Assembly (NCBI GenBank): GCA_964598765.1 | Contig: CAZRCZ010000003.1 | Span: 1-64,000 of the forward strand | DNA: 64,000 nt | Direction: 5' to 3' | DNA from: CAZRCZ01 sp964598765 | GTDB taxonomy: Bacteria > Sumerlaeota > Sumerlaeia > MVZB01 > JAJFLK01 | Shown: piece after piece, positions 16,185-24,969 of the stretch | Position numbering within the stretch: the stretch's first letter is position 1 | Layout of the letters: each line of letters starts with the position of its first letter | Program-made: the position numbers and the translations under genes | The notes under the pieces: generated by a model | Databases searched by the model: none | Told to the model about the DNA's origin: nothing | Seen by the model: only the letters and a program-made list of their open reading frames with translations

Positions 16185-19100
16185 ATGAAAAGACATCTTC
16201 TTCCGCTTGTTTTCCTGCTCGTTTCGGGGTGCGCCTTTTGGCGGACGCCGAAGGAAACTCGGCATCCGGCCTTGACGCTGAATCCCGGCGACCACGTTTG
16301 CATCATCGGCAACGGCTTCGCCGACCGGATGCAACATTCCGGGTATCTGGAGGCGATGATCCACGCGAAGTATCCAAACCACCATTTGGTCTTTCGCAAT
16401 CTCGCGTTCGCCGGAGACGAAGTGGCGACGCGAATGAGGTCGGAGGGATTCGGCTCGCCCGACGATTGGCTCAAGAAGGAAAAGGCGGACGTGGTTTGGG
16501 CGTTCTTCGGCTACAACGAATCGTTCAAAGGGAAAGAGGGGCTGGAGGCGTTCAAGAAGGATTTGGACAAGTTCATCAAGGACACCCTGAAACAAAATTA
16601 CAGCGGCAAAGGCGCGTCGAGGCTTGTTCTCTTTTCCCCAATCGCGGCGGAGAAGCATACGGATCCAAATTTTCCTGATCCAAAATCGATAAACGAAAAT
16701 GTTGAACTTTACGCGAAAGCCATGTCTGACGTTGCCCGATCCAAAGACTTAATCTTCGTTGATCTGATCGGGCCGTCGAAAAAATCTTACGCGCAAGCGA
16801 AGGATTCACTGACAATCAACGGAGTGCATCTCACGGATGAAGGCTACCAAACCCTCGCGCCCGCAATGTTTCTCGCGCTTTTCAAGGAAGAGGCTCCGCG
16901 AATGGACGATGCGGCTTTTGAGAAACTCCGGATCGCGGTCTATGAAAAGAACAAAATGTTTTTTTCGCGTTACCGCACGATGGACGGCTACAACGTGTAT
17001 GGCGGACGCTCCTATCTCGAATTCGACAGAATAAAGAACCGCGACACGATGCAACGGGAGATGGAGATTCGCGACGTGATGACGGAAAACCGCGACAAGC
17101 GCGTTTGGGCCGCCGCGCAGGGGGAAAATCTGGAGATCAAGGACGACAATCTTCCGCCGCCGGTTGAGGTGAAGACGAATAAACCCGGCGAAGGTCCGGG
17201 AGGAACATTTCTTTTCCTCAGCGGCGAGGAAGCAATCAAGAAGATGAAAGTCCCGCCCGGATGCAAGGTTAACCTCTTCGCCTCAGAGGAACAATATCCG
17301 GAATTGGCGAATCCGGTGCAGATGGCGTTCGATCCCGAAGGACGACTTTGGGTTGCCGTCTGGCCGAATTATCCCGAGCGGACGCCGCTGAGCAAAAAAG
17401 GGGACAGCCTGCTGGTTTTTGAGGACACCGACGGCGACGGCAAAGCGGACAAGGTCACGCATTTCATTGACGACCTGAATTGCCCGACCGGATTTCAGTT
17501 TTACAAGGATGGCGTGATCGTCGTGCAGGCTCCCGACGTGTGGTTCGCGCGCGACACGGACGGCGACGGCAAAGCCGATTGGAAAAAGCGAATCCTCAAC
17601 GGCCTCGATTCCGCAGACTCGCATCACACGGCCAATTCGGTTGTGCTCGACCCGGGGGGCGCGATTTATCTGAGCGACGGCGTTTTTCATCGGACGCAAA
17701 TTGAAAACGCTTGGGGACCGCCGGTCCGCAACAACGACGCCGAAATTCTTCGGTTCGAGCCGAGAACGCTCAAAATCGAAACGTATATTTCCTACGGTTT
17801 CGCCAATCCGCACGGCCGGGCCTTCGATCACTGGGGGAACGATCTCGTCACCGACGCGACGGGGAACAACACGTATTTCGGTCCGGCGTTCAGCGGGCAT
17901 ATTGATTTTCCGGAGAAACACGCGGACCTGAAGCAATTTTGGGAGCGCCCGTCGCGCCCTTGTCCGGGGACCGGAATTTTGTCGTCGCGCCATTTCCCCG
18001 AAGAATTTCAGGGCAATTTCCTGAACTGCAACGTCATCGGCTTTCAGGGAATTTACCGCGTCAAGGTGAACGAGGAAGGTTCGGGTCTATGGGGCAAGAC
18101 GCTCGATCCGCCGCTCGTGCAATCGGAGGATCCAAATTTCCGCCCGACGGCGGTGAGCGTCGCGCCCGATGGCTCCATTTATTTTCTCGATTGGCAAAAT
18201 CCGATCATCGGCCACATGCAACACCACATCCGCGATCCGAACCGCGACCACACGCACGGACGGATTTATCGCATGACTTATGAAGGGCGGCCGTTGATTC
18301 AACCGCCGAAGATTGCCGGGGAGCCGATTGAAAAATTGCTCGAACTTCTGGAGGAACCCGAAGACAACACGCGGACACGGGTGAAAATTGAGTTGGGCGG
18401 ACGCGACACCAAGCAGGTGATCGCCGCCGTGGATCAATGGGCGAAGCAGTTTGATCCGAACAAGGTCGAGGACCAACATCACCTCTTGGAAGCGCTTTGG
18501 GTTCATCAATGGCACAGCGTCGTGAGCGAGCCGCTTTTGCGTCAGATGCTCCGCTCGCCCGAACCGCGCGCCCGGGCGCAAGGCGTGCGGGTTCTCGGCT
18601 ATTGGCGCGAGCGGGTGAGAAATCCTCTTCAGCTTCTTCGGGAGGCCGCGAATGACAAGTCGCCGCGAGTCCGGCTTGAGGCCGTCCGCGGGGCGAGTTT
18701 TTTCAAAGGGCGCGAGGCGATGGAAATCGCGCACGACGTCCTGAAATACGATATGGATTATTACTTGAATTACACGTTCAAGGAAACCAAGCGTCAATTG
18801 GCGAAATCGGTGAATGGCGTTTTCCTTCCGAAGGACACCGTCGCTTTGGAAACGGCGGTCGGGCGGCTGACAGAGGCCGAACTTTTGCAAGCCGACGACG
18901 CGGTTCCCGTCTGGATCGAGCGATTGCGGCGACCGAATCTGAACATCAATGTTCGCACGGCGGCGTTGCGCGATCTTGCCAAGGCGCGGCGATCCACTCA
19001 AGTCGCGGAGGGGCTGGCGATCCTCAAAATGATTGACGCCTCGAACGGATCGGCCTCCGCCGCCGAAGACCTTGGATTTTTGCTTGCCTCGCTTTCGCCC

Positions 19101-20090
19101 GATGATTTGAAAAAGGAGCGGACCGCGTTCTCGGAACTTGCGACTGGCGGCGCGAAAGGTCAGGTTCGCCATGCCGGGTTTGCCGCGCTCGTCGCCGCCG
19201 ACCAAAAGCCGGACGCGGTTTGGGCGGAAACGGCCAAAGACGACAAAGCGCGCTCGTCGCTCATTCAATCCATCGGACTGCACGGCGACGCCGATTTCCG
19301 CGCGAGATTCGCGCCGATGTTGGATCAAATCATTGCCGACTCCGCGACGCCCGGCTACGTCCGCGAGGCCGCGCTTATGGCGTTGCCGCTGATGGGGGCC
19401 GAGCGCGCGGAAAAGAATTTCCGGCTCCTCGCCGGACGAGTGCGCGAGGGAAAAAACATAGCGGTCTGCGTCCGCGCGATTTTGCAACTTCCGCGCGAGG
19501 CTTGGTCCAAGGAAGAAGCCAAACCCACCGTCGAGGCGATTCTCGATTGGGCGCGCAAGACGCCGGCGTCGGATCGCTCGTCGGGGGATTTTGCCGCCGT
19601 CGTCCAAGCGGGCGTCGAATTGTCCGGACTCCTGCCCCCCGCCGACGCCGCGCGAATCGGCAAGGAACTTCGCGGCCTCGGTCCGCGCGTCTTCTCCATC
19701 CGGAGCGTCCGCGAGCAGATGCGCTACGACGTGACGCGGCTGGTGGTCGAGGCGGGCAAACCGTTCGAGGTCATCTACGAAAACACCGACATGATGCCGC
19801 ATAATTTCGTCGTCGTGGAGCCGGGCGCGCGCGAGGCAATCGGAGCAAAATCGGACAAAATGCAACCGACGCCCGATTCCGAGGGGCGCAGTTTCATCCC
19901 CGACGACAAGCGGATTCTCTTCGCGGCGAAGATGATCGAGCCGGGCATGAAGGAACGGCTGAAAATCACGGCTCCCTCCGAGCCGGGGGATTACGAATAC
20001 GTCTGCACATATCCGGATCACTGGAAGACGATGTTCGGGGAGTTGAGGGTTGTGAAGGACGTCGAGGCTTATTTACAAAATCCGAATTAG
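16185..20090 (+). CDS. Giant lipoprotein: SGNH hydrolase + PVC-type dehydrogenase propeller + HEAT repeats + cupredoxin
   Basis: About 1301 aa. ATG 16185 gives a lipoprotein signal (MKRHLLPLVFLLVSGC, lipobox LVSGC); the ATG at 16146 would add 13 residues before it. Residues 20-260 are an SGNH-like domain (HVCIIGNGFADRMQ, FFGYNESF, NGVHLTDEGYQTLAP). Residues 320-700 form a glucose-dehydrogenase-like propeller of the PVC 'membrane-bound dehydrogenase' type (DPEGRLWVAVWPNYPE, DTDGDGKADK twice). Residues 720-1150 are HEAT-like helical repeats. The last ~130 residues are a plastocyanin/azurin-like domain with likely copper ligands His (MMPHNFVV), Cys (YVCTYPDHW), His and Met (MFGEL). No CxxCH haem motif is seen, unlike many relatives. 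Substrate unknown; likely periplasmic sugar or ester oxidation. Confidence 0.88.
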   Translation: MKRHLLPLVFLLVSGCAFWRTPKETRHPALTLNPGDHVCIIGNGFADRMQHSGYLEAMIHAKYPNHHLVFRNLAFAGDEVATRMRSEGFGSPDDWLKKEKADVVWAFFGYNESFKGKEGLEAFKKDLDKFIKDTLKQNYSGKGASRLVLFSPIAAEKHTDPNFPDPKSINENVELYAKAMSDVARSKDLIFVDLIGPSKKSYAQAKDSLTINGVHLTDEGYQTLAPAMFLALFKEEAPRMDDAAFEKLRIAVYEKNKMFFSRYRTMDGYNVYGGRSYLEFDRIKNRDTMQREMEIRDVMTENRDKRVWAAAQGENLEIKDDNLPPPVEVKTNKPGEGPGGTFLFLSGEEAIKKMKVPPGCKVNLFASEEQYPELANPVQMAFDPEGRLWVAVWPNYPERTPLSKKGDSLLVFEDTDGDGKADKVTHFIDDLNCPTGFQFYKDGVIVVQAPDVWFARDTDGDGKADWKKRILNGLDSADSHHTANSVVLDPGGAIYLSDGVFHRTQIENAWGPPVRNNDAEILRFEPRTLKIETYISYGFANPHGRAFDHWGNDLVTDATGNNTYFGPAFSGHIDFPEKHADLKQFWERPSRPCPGTGILSSRHFPEEFQGNFLNCNVIGFQGIYRVKVNEEGSGLWGKTLDPPLVQSEDPNFRPTAVSVAPDGSIYFLDWQNPIIGHMQHHIRDPNRDHTHGRIYRMTYEGRPLIQPPKIAGEPIEKLLELLEEPEDNTRTRVKIELGGRDTKQVIAAVDQWAKQFDPNKVEDQHHLLEALWVHQWHSVVSEPLLRQMLRSPEPRARAQGVRVLGYWRERVRNPLQLLREAANDKSPRVRLEAVRGASFFKGREAMEIAHDVLKYDMDYYLNYTFKETKRQLAKSVNGVFLPKDTVALETAVGRLTEAELLQADDAVPVWIERLRRPNLNINVRTAALRDLAKARRSTQVAEGLAILKMIDASNGSASAAEDLGFLLASLSPDDLKKERTAFSELATGGAKGQVRHAGFAALVAADQKPDAVWAETAKDDKARSSLIQSIGLHGDADFRARFAPMLDQIIADSATPGYVREAALMALPLMGAERAEKNFRLLAGRVREGKNIAVCVRAILQLPREAWSKEEAKPTVEAILDWARKTPASDRSSGDFAAVVQAGVELSGLLPPADAARIGKELRGLGPRVFSIRSVREQMRYDVTRLVVEAGKPFEVIYENTDMMPHNFVVVEPGAREAIGAKSDKMQPTPDSEGRSFIPDDKRILFAAKMIEPGMKERLKITAPSEPGDYEYVCTYPDHWKTMFGELRVVKDVEAYLQNPN

Positions 20091-20120
20091 CCGCAAAAGA
20101 ACGCAGAGATCACAAGGAAC
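20088..20120. repeat. Degenerate family B repeat after the lipoprotein gene
   Basis: TAGCCGCAAAAGAACGCAGA then GATCACAAGGAAC resembles the CCGCAGAG/CGCAGAG unit. The remaining bases to 20262 contain nothing recognisable. Confidence 0.45.
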
Positions 20121-20262
20121 AAAATTTCTTATGACGCAGTTGCTACGTTAATGGGGTTGCGCATTTCCGAGAAGATGAATTTGCGGACCTGGAACTTGAA
20201 GGATCCAAAAATGATGAGCATCCCGTGCTCCATCCGGCTTGATCTTCTAATTGCCCTAGCCG

Positions 20263-20901
20263 TCATGTGGCAAACTCAACGCTCCATCCGGTTTGCTTTA
20301 CACGCTTTAGCGATATCCGAACCTCTTGCTCGACTTTTTCGTTGTCCAATTCCAGACCCAGACCCATAACCAAAAGGACATTGCTACCAAACATCGAGAG
20401 GTCCAGTTTGTCGTTGGGGAAGTATTTCACGCCGCCACAGATGACAAATCCGTAAGGGAATGCAATATGTGGAGAGGTCTCAAATTCTGCCCAATCCTCC
20501 GCAGGAAGTCTGACGCCAGCTCGATCCAGAGTTCTGATCTGGAGGGACAAACTTGTCCCGTTGTCTTGGTCGCGCAGAACGGCGGAATATATTCGGTATC
20601 TTTTCCCAACATGATTATCATCCGCGAGCCTGATGGAGAAGCCATAGGGATTCCCGCCTTTGACGAACCAAACCATAGGAAATACCCACAAATGCCAAAA
20701 GCGTTGTGCCGTAGGGTCTAACTCTTCAACCAGAACCCTGATTCCGTTGACGTTTGGCTGGGTTTCCACCGTGTAGGTGGTTGTGGTGTGCCTTACAAGC
20801 GCGACGCCGTGACTCAGGAAAAACGCAAACAACCAGACGAAACCAGCGAGGAGAATCACGACGATGATCCGAGCCGCACGTTTTGGCTTATGGACCGTCA
20901 T
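20263..20901 (-). CDS. Hypothetical single-pass membrane protein
   Basis: 212 aa from ATG 20901 (TTG at 20913 is an alternative). Residues 5-30 contain a positively charged start and a membrane helix (ARIIVVILLAGFVWLFAFFL), so the rest, about 180 residues, is probably outside the cytoplasm. The exterior part is beta-rich with NPYGFSIRLADDNHVGKRYR and FPYGFVICGGVKYFPNDKLD. No family is recognised. It is the last gene of a minus-strand run after hisB, hslU and a 98-aa protein; base composition is less GC-rich than its neighbours, which may mean recent gain. Confidence 0.7.
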   Translation of the reverse strand: MTVHKPKRAARIIVVILLAGFVWLFAFFLSHGVALVRHTTTTYTVETQPNVNGIRVLVEELDPTAQRFWHLWVFPMVWFVKGGNPYGFSIRLADDNHVGKRYRIYSAVLRDQDNGTSLSLQIRTLDRAGVRLPAEDWAEFETSPHIAFPYGFVICGGVKYFPNDKLDLSMFGSNVLLVMGLGLELDNEKVEQEVRISLKRVKQTGWSVEFAT

Positions 20902-20953
20902 CGAAAAACTCAACTCTCAAGGGTCGAACAAATTATCTTCTCTTGTTTCGCGG

Positions 20954-21250
20954 CTATTCTTCTTTCGCCGCCTCGCGTTTCGCTCCCCCCGCCGCCAGTT
21001 GACGGACGTGCGTCGTGCTGTGTTCCATCGGCGCGATTTCGGGGACGCAGGCGGTCAAATCGGGATGCTGTTTCAGATGTTCAGTCAAGGCATTGTAGGC
21101 GGCGACTTCCTGCGCGCCGTGATTTCCCCGATGATAAAGGAAGTTGTCCGCCGAGCGGTAAAAGCGGTGCAATTCGACGAGCTTTCCCTTCTCCATGCAC
21201 TTGACGATCCAGTGGAGTCGTCCTCCTTCGGATTCAAAAACGAATTTCAT
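20954..21250 (-). CDS. Hypothetical 98-aa protein
   Basis: 98 aa with a good ribosome site (GGAAGGA about 8 nt before ATG 21250). The sequence MKFVFESEGGRLHWIVKCME, then KGKLVELHRFYRSADNFLYH, looks like a small folded cytoplasmic protein, followed by a charged Ala/Glu/Lys-rich tail. It starts 40 nt after the hslU stop and is probably co-transcribed with hslU. No family recognised. Confidence 0.65.
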   Translation of the reverse strand: MKFVFESEGGRLHWIVKCMEKGKLVELHRFYRSADNFLYHRGNHGAQEVAAYNALTEHLKQHPDLTACVPEIAPMEHSTTHVRQLAAGGAKREAAKEE

Positions 21251-21290
21251 GCGCGGGTCCTTCCTTCCTCTCGTCGTAAATCTTGGGGTC

Positions 21291-22679
21291 TTAAAGTATG
21301 AATCGGCTCAAGTCTTGGTTCTTCATCAATTCCGCCAGCCGCGAGCGAACGTAATCCTTGTCTATCGTGATCGCGCCACTGGCTGAATCGGGCGCGTCGA
21401 ACGAAACATCTTGGAGGACGCGCTCCAAAATCGTGTGCAACCGTCTCGCGCCGATGTCCTCATTGTGCAGATTGATCGCGGCGGCGGAGGTCGCAAGCTC
21501 CTTGATAGCCTCGGGCGTGAAATTCAAATCCACGCCGTCAACCTTCATGAGCGCAGTGTATTGCTCAATGAGCGAATGATCCGGCTCGGTCAGGATGCGC
21601 TCGAAATCGGCGGCGGCGAGCGAGTCCAGTTCCACGCGCAGAGGAAATCGCCCCTGCAATTCGGGCATCAGGTCCGAAGGCTTGGTGTCGTGAAAAGCGC
21701 CGGCGGCGATGAAAAGAATGTGGTTGGTGCGGACCAATCCGTATTTGGTTCCGACCGTGCATCCCTCGACGATGGGAAGAATGTCGCGCTGGACCCCTTG
21801 GCGCGAAACGTCGGGTCCGGCTCCGCCGCCGCGTCCGGCGATCTTGTCCATTTCGTCAATGAAAATGATGCCCGCCTGTTCGGCCCGGTCCATCGCCTCG
21901 CGCTGAAGTTTTTCCATGTCGAGCAGATGCTCGATTTCCTGATCCACGAGAACCTTGCGCGCGTCGGCGACGGTCATCTTCGATTGTTTATTCCTTTGCG
22001 GCATGATCTTTTCCATCATGTCGCGCAGATTCCCCATCATCCCCTCGTCCACGCCGATGACGCCATACATACCGTCAATGCTGGGGCGCATCTGCACCTC
22101 GACCTCGACCTCAAGTTCGTCCAATTCCCCCTGATCGTATTTGCGGGCGATTTCATCTTTGCTCATCGCACCGTGAGCCAATGGGTCCTCGACGACCGCT
22201 CCGGCGTGTTCGCCAAATCCGGCGACGATGCGGCGCCGCTCTCCGGCCCGGGAGACCAACAATTCGATGAGACGGTCGCGCGCGCGGCTTTCGGCTTTCT
22301 CGCGGATCAACTCAATCTCCCGCTCTCGGACCATCTTGATCGAAGTCTCGACCAAATCGCGGACCATGCTCTCCACGTCGCGCCCTACGTAGCCGACCTC
22401 AGTGTATTTCGTCGCTTCGACCTTGAGGAACGGGGCGTTGACCAACTTGGCCAACCGGCGGGCGATCTCGGTTTTGCCTACGCCGGTCGGGCCGATCATA
22501 ATTATATTCTTGGGATGAACTTCCTCGCGCAGAGAATCGTCGAGTCGTTGCCTTCGGACGCGATTGCGCAGGGCGATGGCGACAACGCGCTTGGCTTCGG
22601 ATTGGCCGATGATGTGACGATCCAGCGCTTGGACGATTTTGCGGGGCGTGAGCGTTTCGGTTTCCAGCAGGGTTGGCAT
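21291..22679 (-). CDS. hslU: ATP-dependent protease ATPase subunit HslU
   Basis: 462 aa, normal HslU size. It begins with LTPRKIVQALDRHIIGQSEA, then Walker A IGPTGVGKTEIARRLAKL (63-70) and KVEATKYTEVGYVGRDVESM. The I-domain follows (about 110-250), then Walker B IIFIDEMDKIAGRGG, the GVQRDILPIVEG and PELQGRFPLRVEL sensor stretches, and a C-terminal end ..DLSRFIL that fits the HslV-docking tail. It unfolds substrates for the HslV peptidase in the cytoplasm. Unusually, no hslV gene is adjacent; hisB lies upstream. Either hslV is elsewhere or HslU acts alone. Confidence 0.97.
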   Translation of the reverse strand: MPTLLETETLTPRKIVQALDRHIIGQSEAKRVVAIALRNRVRRQRLDDSLREEVHPKNIIMIGPTGVGKTEIARRLAKLVNAPFLKVEATKYTEVGYVGRDVESMVRDLVETSIKMVREREIELIREKAESRARDRLIELLVSRAGERRRIVAGFGEHAGAVVEDPLAHGAMSKDEIARKYDQGELDELEVEVEVQMRPSIDGMYGVIGVDEGMMGNLRDMMEKIMPQRNKQSKMTVADARKVLVDQEIEHLLDMEKLQREAMDRAEQAGIIFIDEMDKIAGRGGGAGPDVSRQGVQRDILPIVEGCTVGTKYGLVRTNHILFIAAGAFHDTKPSDLMPELQGRFPLRVELDSLAAADFERILTEPDHSLIEQYTALMKVDGVDLNFTPEAIKELATSAAAINLHNEDIGARRLHTILERVLQDVSFDAPDSASGAITIDKDYVRSRLAELMKNQDLSRFIL

Positions 22680-22780
22680 GTTTCGTCGGCCTAGTTCAAA
22701 ATCCCTTTTATCCTATATCAAAATGGGAGCGTCGGCAATCGGCTTCGGGTGAAAAAATGTTTGGTCTTGCGAATAAGGAA

Positions 22781-22845
22781 AAACCGCCATGACGCCAAGA
22801 ACGCCAAGCCAAGATCCTCAATCTACAATCTACAATCCGAAATCG
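22781..22845. repeat. Composite of family B and family C repeats between hslU and hisB
   Basis: ACCGCCATGACGCCAAGAAC and CGCCAAGCCAAG (22781-22813) are followed by CAATCTACAATCTACAATCC (22814-22845), which runs right up to the hisB stop. The 166-bp gap thus consists mostly of two repeat families joined end to end. Confidence 0.65.
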
Positions 22846-23439
22846 TCAGAGCTTGCCTTTCGTCGAAAGCACCCCTTGAATGCGGGAATCGAGCGAAACG
22901 CTCTGCGCCAGCGCGCGGGCGAACGATTTGAAGAGCGCCTCGACGATGTGGTGCGCGTTGCGGCCGTAGGGGACGTTGAGGTGGAGCGTCAGCCCCGCAT
23001 TCATGGCGACGGCGCGAAAAAAGTCCTCGACCAATTCCGTGTCGAATTCGCCCAGCTTGCCCCGCGGAATCTTCGCGTGGAAAACCAAATGGGGACGACC
23101 GCAAAAATCCAAAACACATTCTCCCAACGTCTCCTCCATGGGAACCGACGCTTGGCCGAACCGCTTCATGCCCGCTTTGTCTCCGGCGGCGGCGAGCAAC
23201 GCTTGTCCCAGCGTGATGCCAAGGTCCTCGACCGTATGATGCGGGTCAATGTGCAAATCCCCCTTGCCTTGGATCTCCAGATCGAACAATCCGTGGCGCG
23301 CCAAGAGATCAAGCATATGATCCATGAACCCCACGCCGATCGTTCCCTTGAAAGTTCCGCGCCCGTCCAAGTTGATCGAAACCTTAAGATCGGTTTCCTT
23401 CGTCTTGCGGCGAATGGAGGCTTTGCGGCTCTTGCTCAT
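22846..23439 (-). CDS. hisB: Imidazoleglycerol-phosphate dehydratase
   Basis: 197 aa from ATG 23439, matching the usual 195-200 aa monofunctional enzyme; the frame extends to 23517 but that adds non-homologous residues. It has RKTKETDLKVSINLDGRG, GIGVGFMDHMLDLLARHGLF-like segment, DPHHTVEDLGITLGQAL (metal-binding His-His and Glu-Asp), FHAKIPRGKLGEFDTELVED and NAHHIVEALFKSFARAL. It dehydrates imidazoleglycerol phosphate in histidine biosynthesis, using manganese. No other his genes are nearby. hslU follows in the same direction. Confidence 0.97.
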   Translation of the reverse strand: MSKSRKASIRRKTKETDLKVSINLDGRGTFKGTIGVGFMDHMLDLLARHGLFDLEIQGKGDLHIDPHHTVEDLGITLGQALLAAAGDKAGMKRFGQASVPMEETLGECVLDFCGRPHLVFHAKIPRGKLGEFDTELVEDFFRAVAMNAGLTLHLNVPYGRNAHHIVEALFKSFARALAQSVSLDSRIQGVLSTKGKL

Positions 23440-23550
23440 TCCGAGAGAATCGGGTATTCGCGCGGCGGAATCCAGAAAATAAATGCGGGTCTTCCGAGCG
23501 CTTGCAACAAATTCCATGACGTTTGGCGGGGTTTGCTTTAATTTTCTCTC

Positions 23551-24969
23551 ATGATCCGAGCGACGAACCTTTCCAAGCGCTATCTGATTTACCCTCGGCC
23601 TCTGGACCGATTGCGCGATTGGTTTGCGCCGGAGAATCGCAAACGGGGGAAGCCGTTTTGGGCGTTGCGAGACATCAATCTTGAAGTTGAACGCGGATCG
23701 TCGCTCGGCGTGGTCGGAGTTAATGGAGCAGGAAAGACGACGTTGCTGAAACTACTCGCCGGAACGACCGTCCCGACCGAAGGGACATTCTCGGTGGAGG
23801 GGCGTGTCTCGGCGCTTTTGGAATTGGGAATGGGATTCCATCCTGAATTCACGGGACGCGAGAACATCGCCTTCAATGGAAAGATGCTCGGCCTGAGCGA
23901 GGGGGAACTAAAAGAGCGAACTCCGGCAATCCTCGAATTTTCGGAAATTGGCGATTTCGTGGATCAACCGCTTCGGACTTATTCCTCCGGCATGTCGCTC
24001 CGGCTTGCGTTTGCCATTGCCGCAAGCGTCGAGCCGGACGTGTTGATCGTGGACGAAGCATTGTCAGTTGGCGATCTTCACTTCCAGCAAAAATGCCTCG
24101 CTCGCATCCGGCAATTTCAGGAGCGCGGCGTGACGGTCCTCTTCGTCAGCCACGATCCGGCGTTGGTGAAGAGTTTTTGCGACGAGGCAATTCTTCTGGA
24201 TGGCGGACGCCTCTTGGATCACGGAAAGCCGGATCAAGTCTTGGATTACTACAATGCTCTGCTTGCGGAGAAATACCGCGATCAGGGGAGTCAGGTGCGG
24301 ATCATTCGGCCCGCCTTGAGCGAACGACAAGGGGACGAGGAGACGGGGAGACGCGGAGACGGAAAGCATGAAACGGAGGAAGCCACTCCGCAATCCGAAA
24401 TCCGCAATCCACAATCTACAATCTTCAATCCTCAATCCGCCGGGGGACATCGCGTCGGAAATTTTCAGGCCGTCATCACCCGCGTTCAAATTCAAGGCAA
24501 TGGTCTCAGCGGCAATGCGAAACTTTTTCTCCCGGGCGCAACGGCGACGATCACCGTCCGCGTTGTCGCGTTGGAAAATGTCGCCGATCCGACCATCGGA
24601 ATTCTCATCAAGGACCGCATCGGCAACGAGGTTTACGGAATCAACACCCATTTGCGCGGACATAGGATCGGTCCGCTGGCGGCGGGGAAATCGGTGGAGG
24701 TTCAATTCACCGCGCCGATGAATTTGGGTGTCGGCATGTATTCCATCACGGCGGCGATTCATGAGGGTCCGACGCACACTGAGATCTGTTACGACTGGAT
24801 TGACCACGCCGAGACGTTTCAAATTCTTCCGACTCCCGCCGATCCGTTCATTGGTGGTTGCCGCTTGGAGACGACCATTGAGCATCGGGAAGTCGAAGTT
24901 TCAGTCGAGGAATTAAGGCAAGTTGAGGCGTTGCGGTCCGGGCGAGCGAATCGTGAATCCCCCGAATAA
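23551..24969 (+). CDS. Polysaccharide ABC transporter ATP-binding protein (Wzt-like)
   Basis: 472 aa. Residues 1-245 form the ATPase: Walker A GVNGAGKTT at 56-63, signature YSSGMSLRLAFA, Walker B VLIVDEALSVGD and the H-loop VSHDPALV. Residues 305-445 are a Wzt C-terminal-type beta domain (ATITVRVVALENVADPTIGI, IDHAETFQI), which in relatives binds the glycan end before export. The linker, residues about 261-297, is encoded by two dispersed repeats and reads GDEETGRRGDGKHETEEA then PQSEIRNPQSTIFNPQS. Its likely permease partner is at 28534-29370, about 3.6 kb away. It should power export of O-antigen or another polymer. Confidence 0.92.
   Translation: MIRATNLSKRYLIYPRPLDRLRDWFAPENRKRGKPFWALRDINLEVERGSSLGVVGVNGAGKTTLLKLLAGTTVPTEGTFSVEGRVSALLELGMGFHPEFTGRENIAFNGKMLGLSEGELKERTPAILEFSEIGDFVDQPLRTYSSGMSLRLAFAIAASVEPDVLIVDEALSVGDLHFQQKCLARIRQFQERGVTVLFVSHDPALVKSFCDEAILLDGGRLLDHGKPDQVLDYYNALLAEKYRDQGSQVRIIRPALSERQGDEETGRRGDGKHETEEATPQSEIRNPQSTIFNPQSAGGHRVGNFQAVITRVQIQGNGLSGNAKLFLPGATATITVRVVALENVADPTIGILIKDRIGNEVYGINTHLRGHRIGPLAAGKSVEVQFTAPMNLGVGMYSITAAIHEGPTHTEICYDWIDHAETFQILPTPADPFIGGCRLETTIEHREVEVSVEELRQVEALRSGRANRESPE
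24331..24440. repeat. Repeats inserted in frame in the Wzt-like gene
   Basis: GGGGACGAGGAGACGGGGAG with ACGCGGAGACGG (24331-24366) is a GGAGAC-type repeat; CAATCCGAAATCCGCAATCC and following AATC units (24391-24440) belong to family C. Both are read through in frame. Confidence 0.8.

Noticed and set aside
18087..20021. 644-codon open frame antisense to the large lipoprotein gene
   Set aside because: High-GC codon bias leaves the opposite strand open; the translation is Arg/Gly-rich with no motif, while the plus-strand protein has clear domains.
21411..22694. 427-codon open frame antisense to hslU
   Set aside because: HslU motifs are unmistakable on the minus strand; the antisense translation has none.
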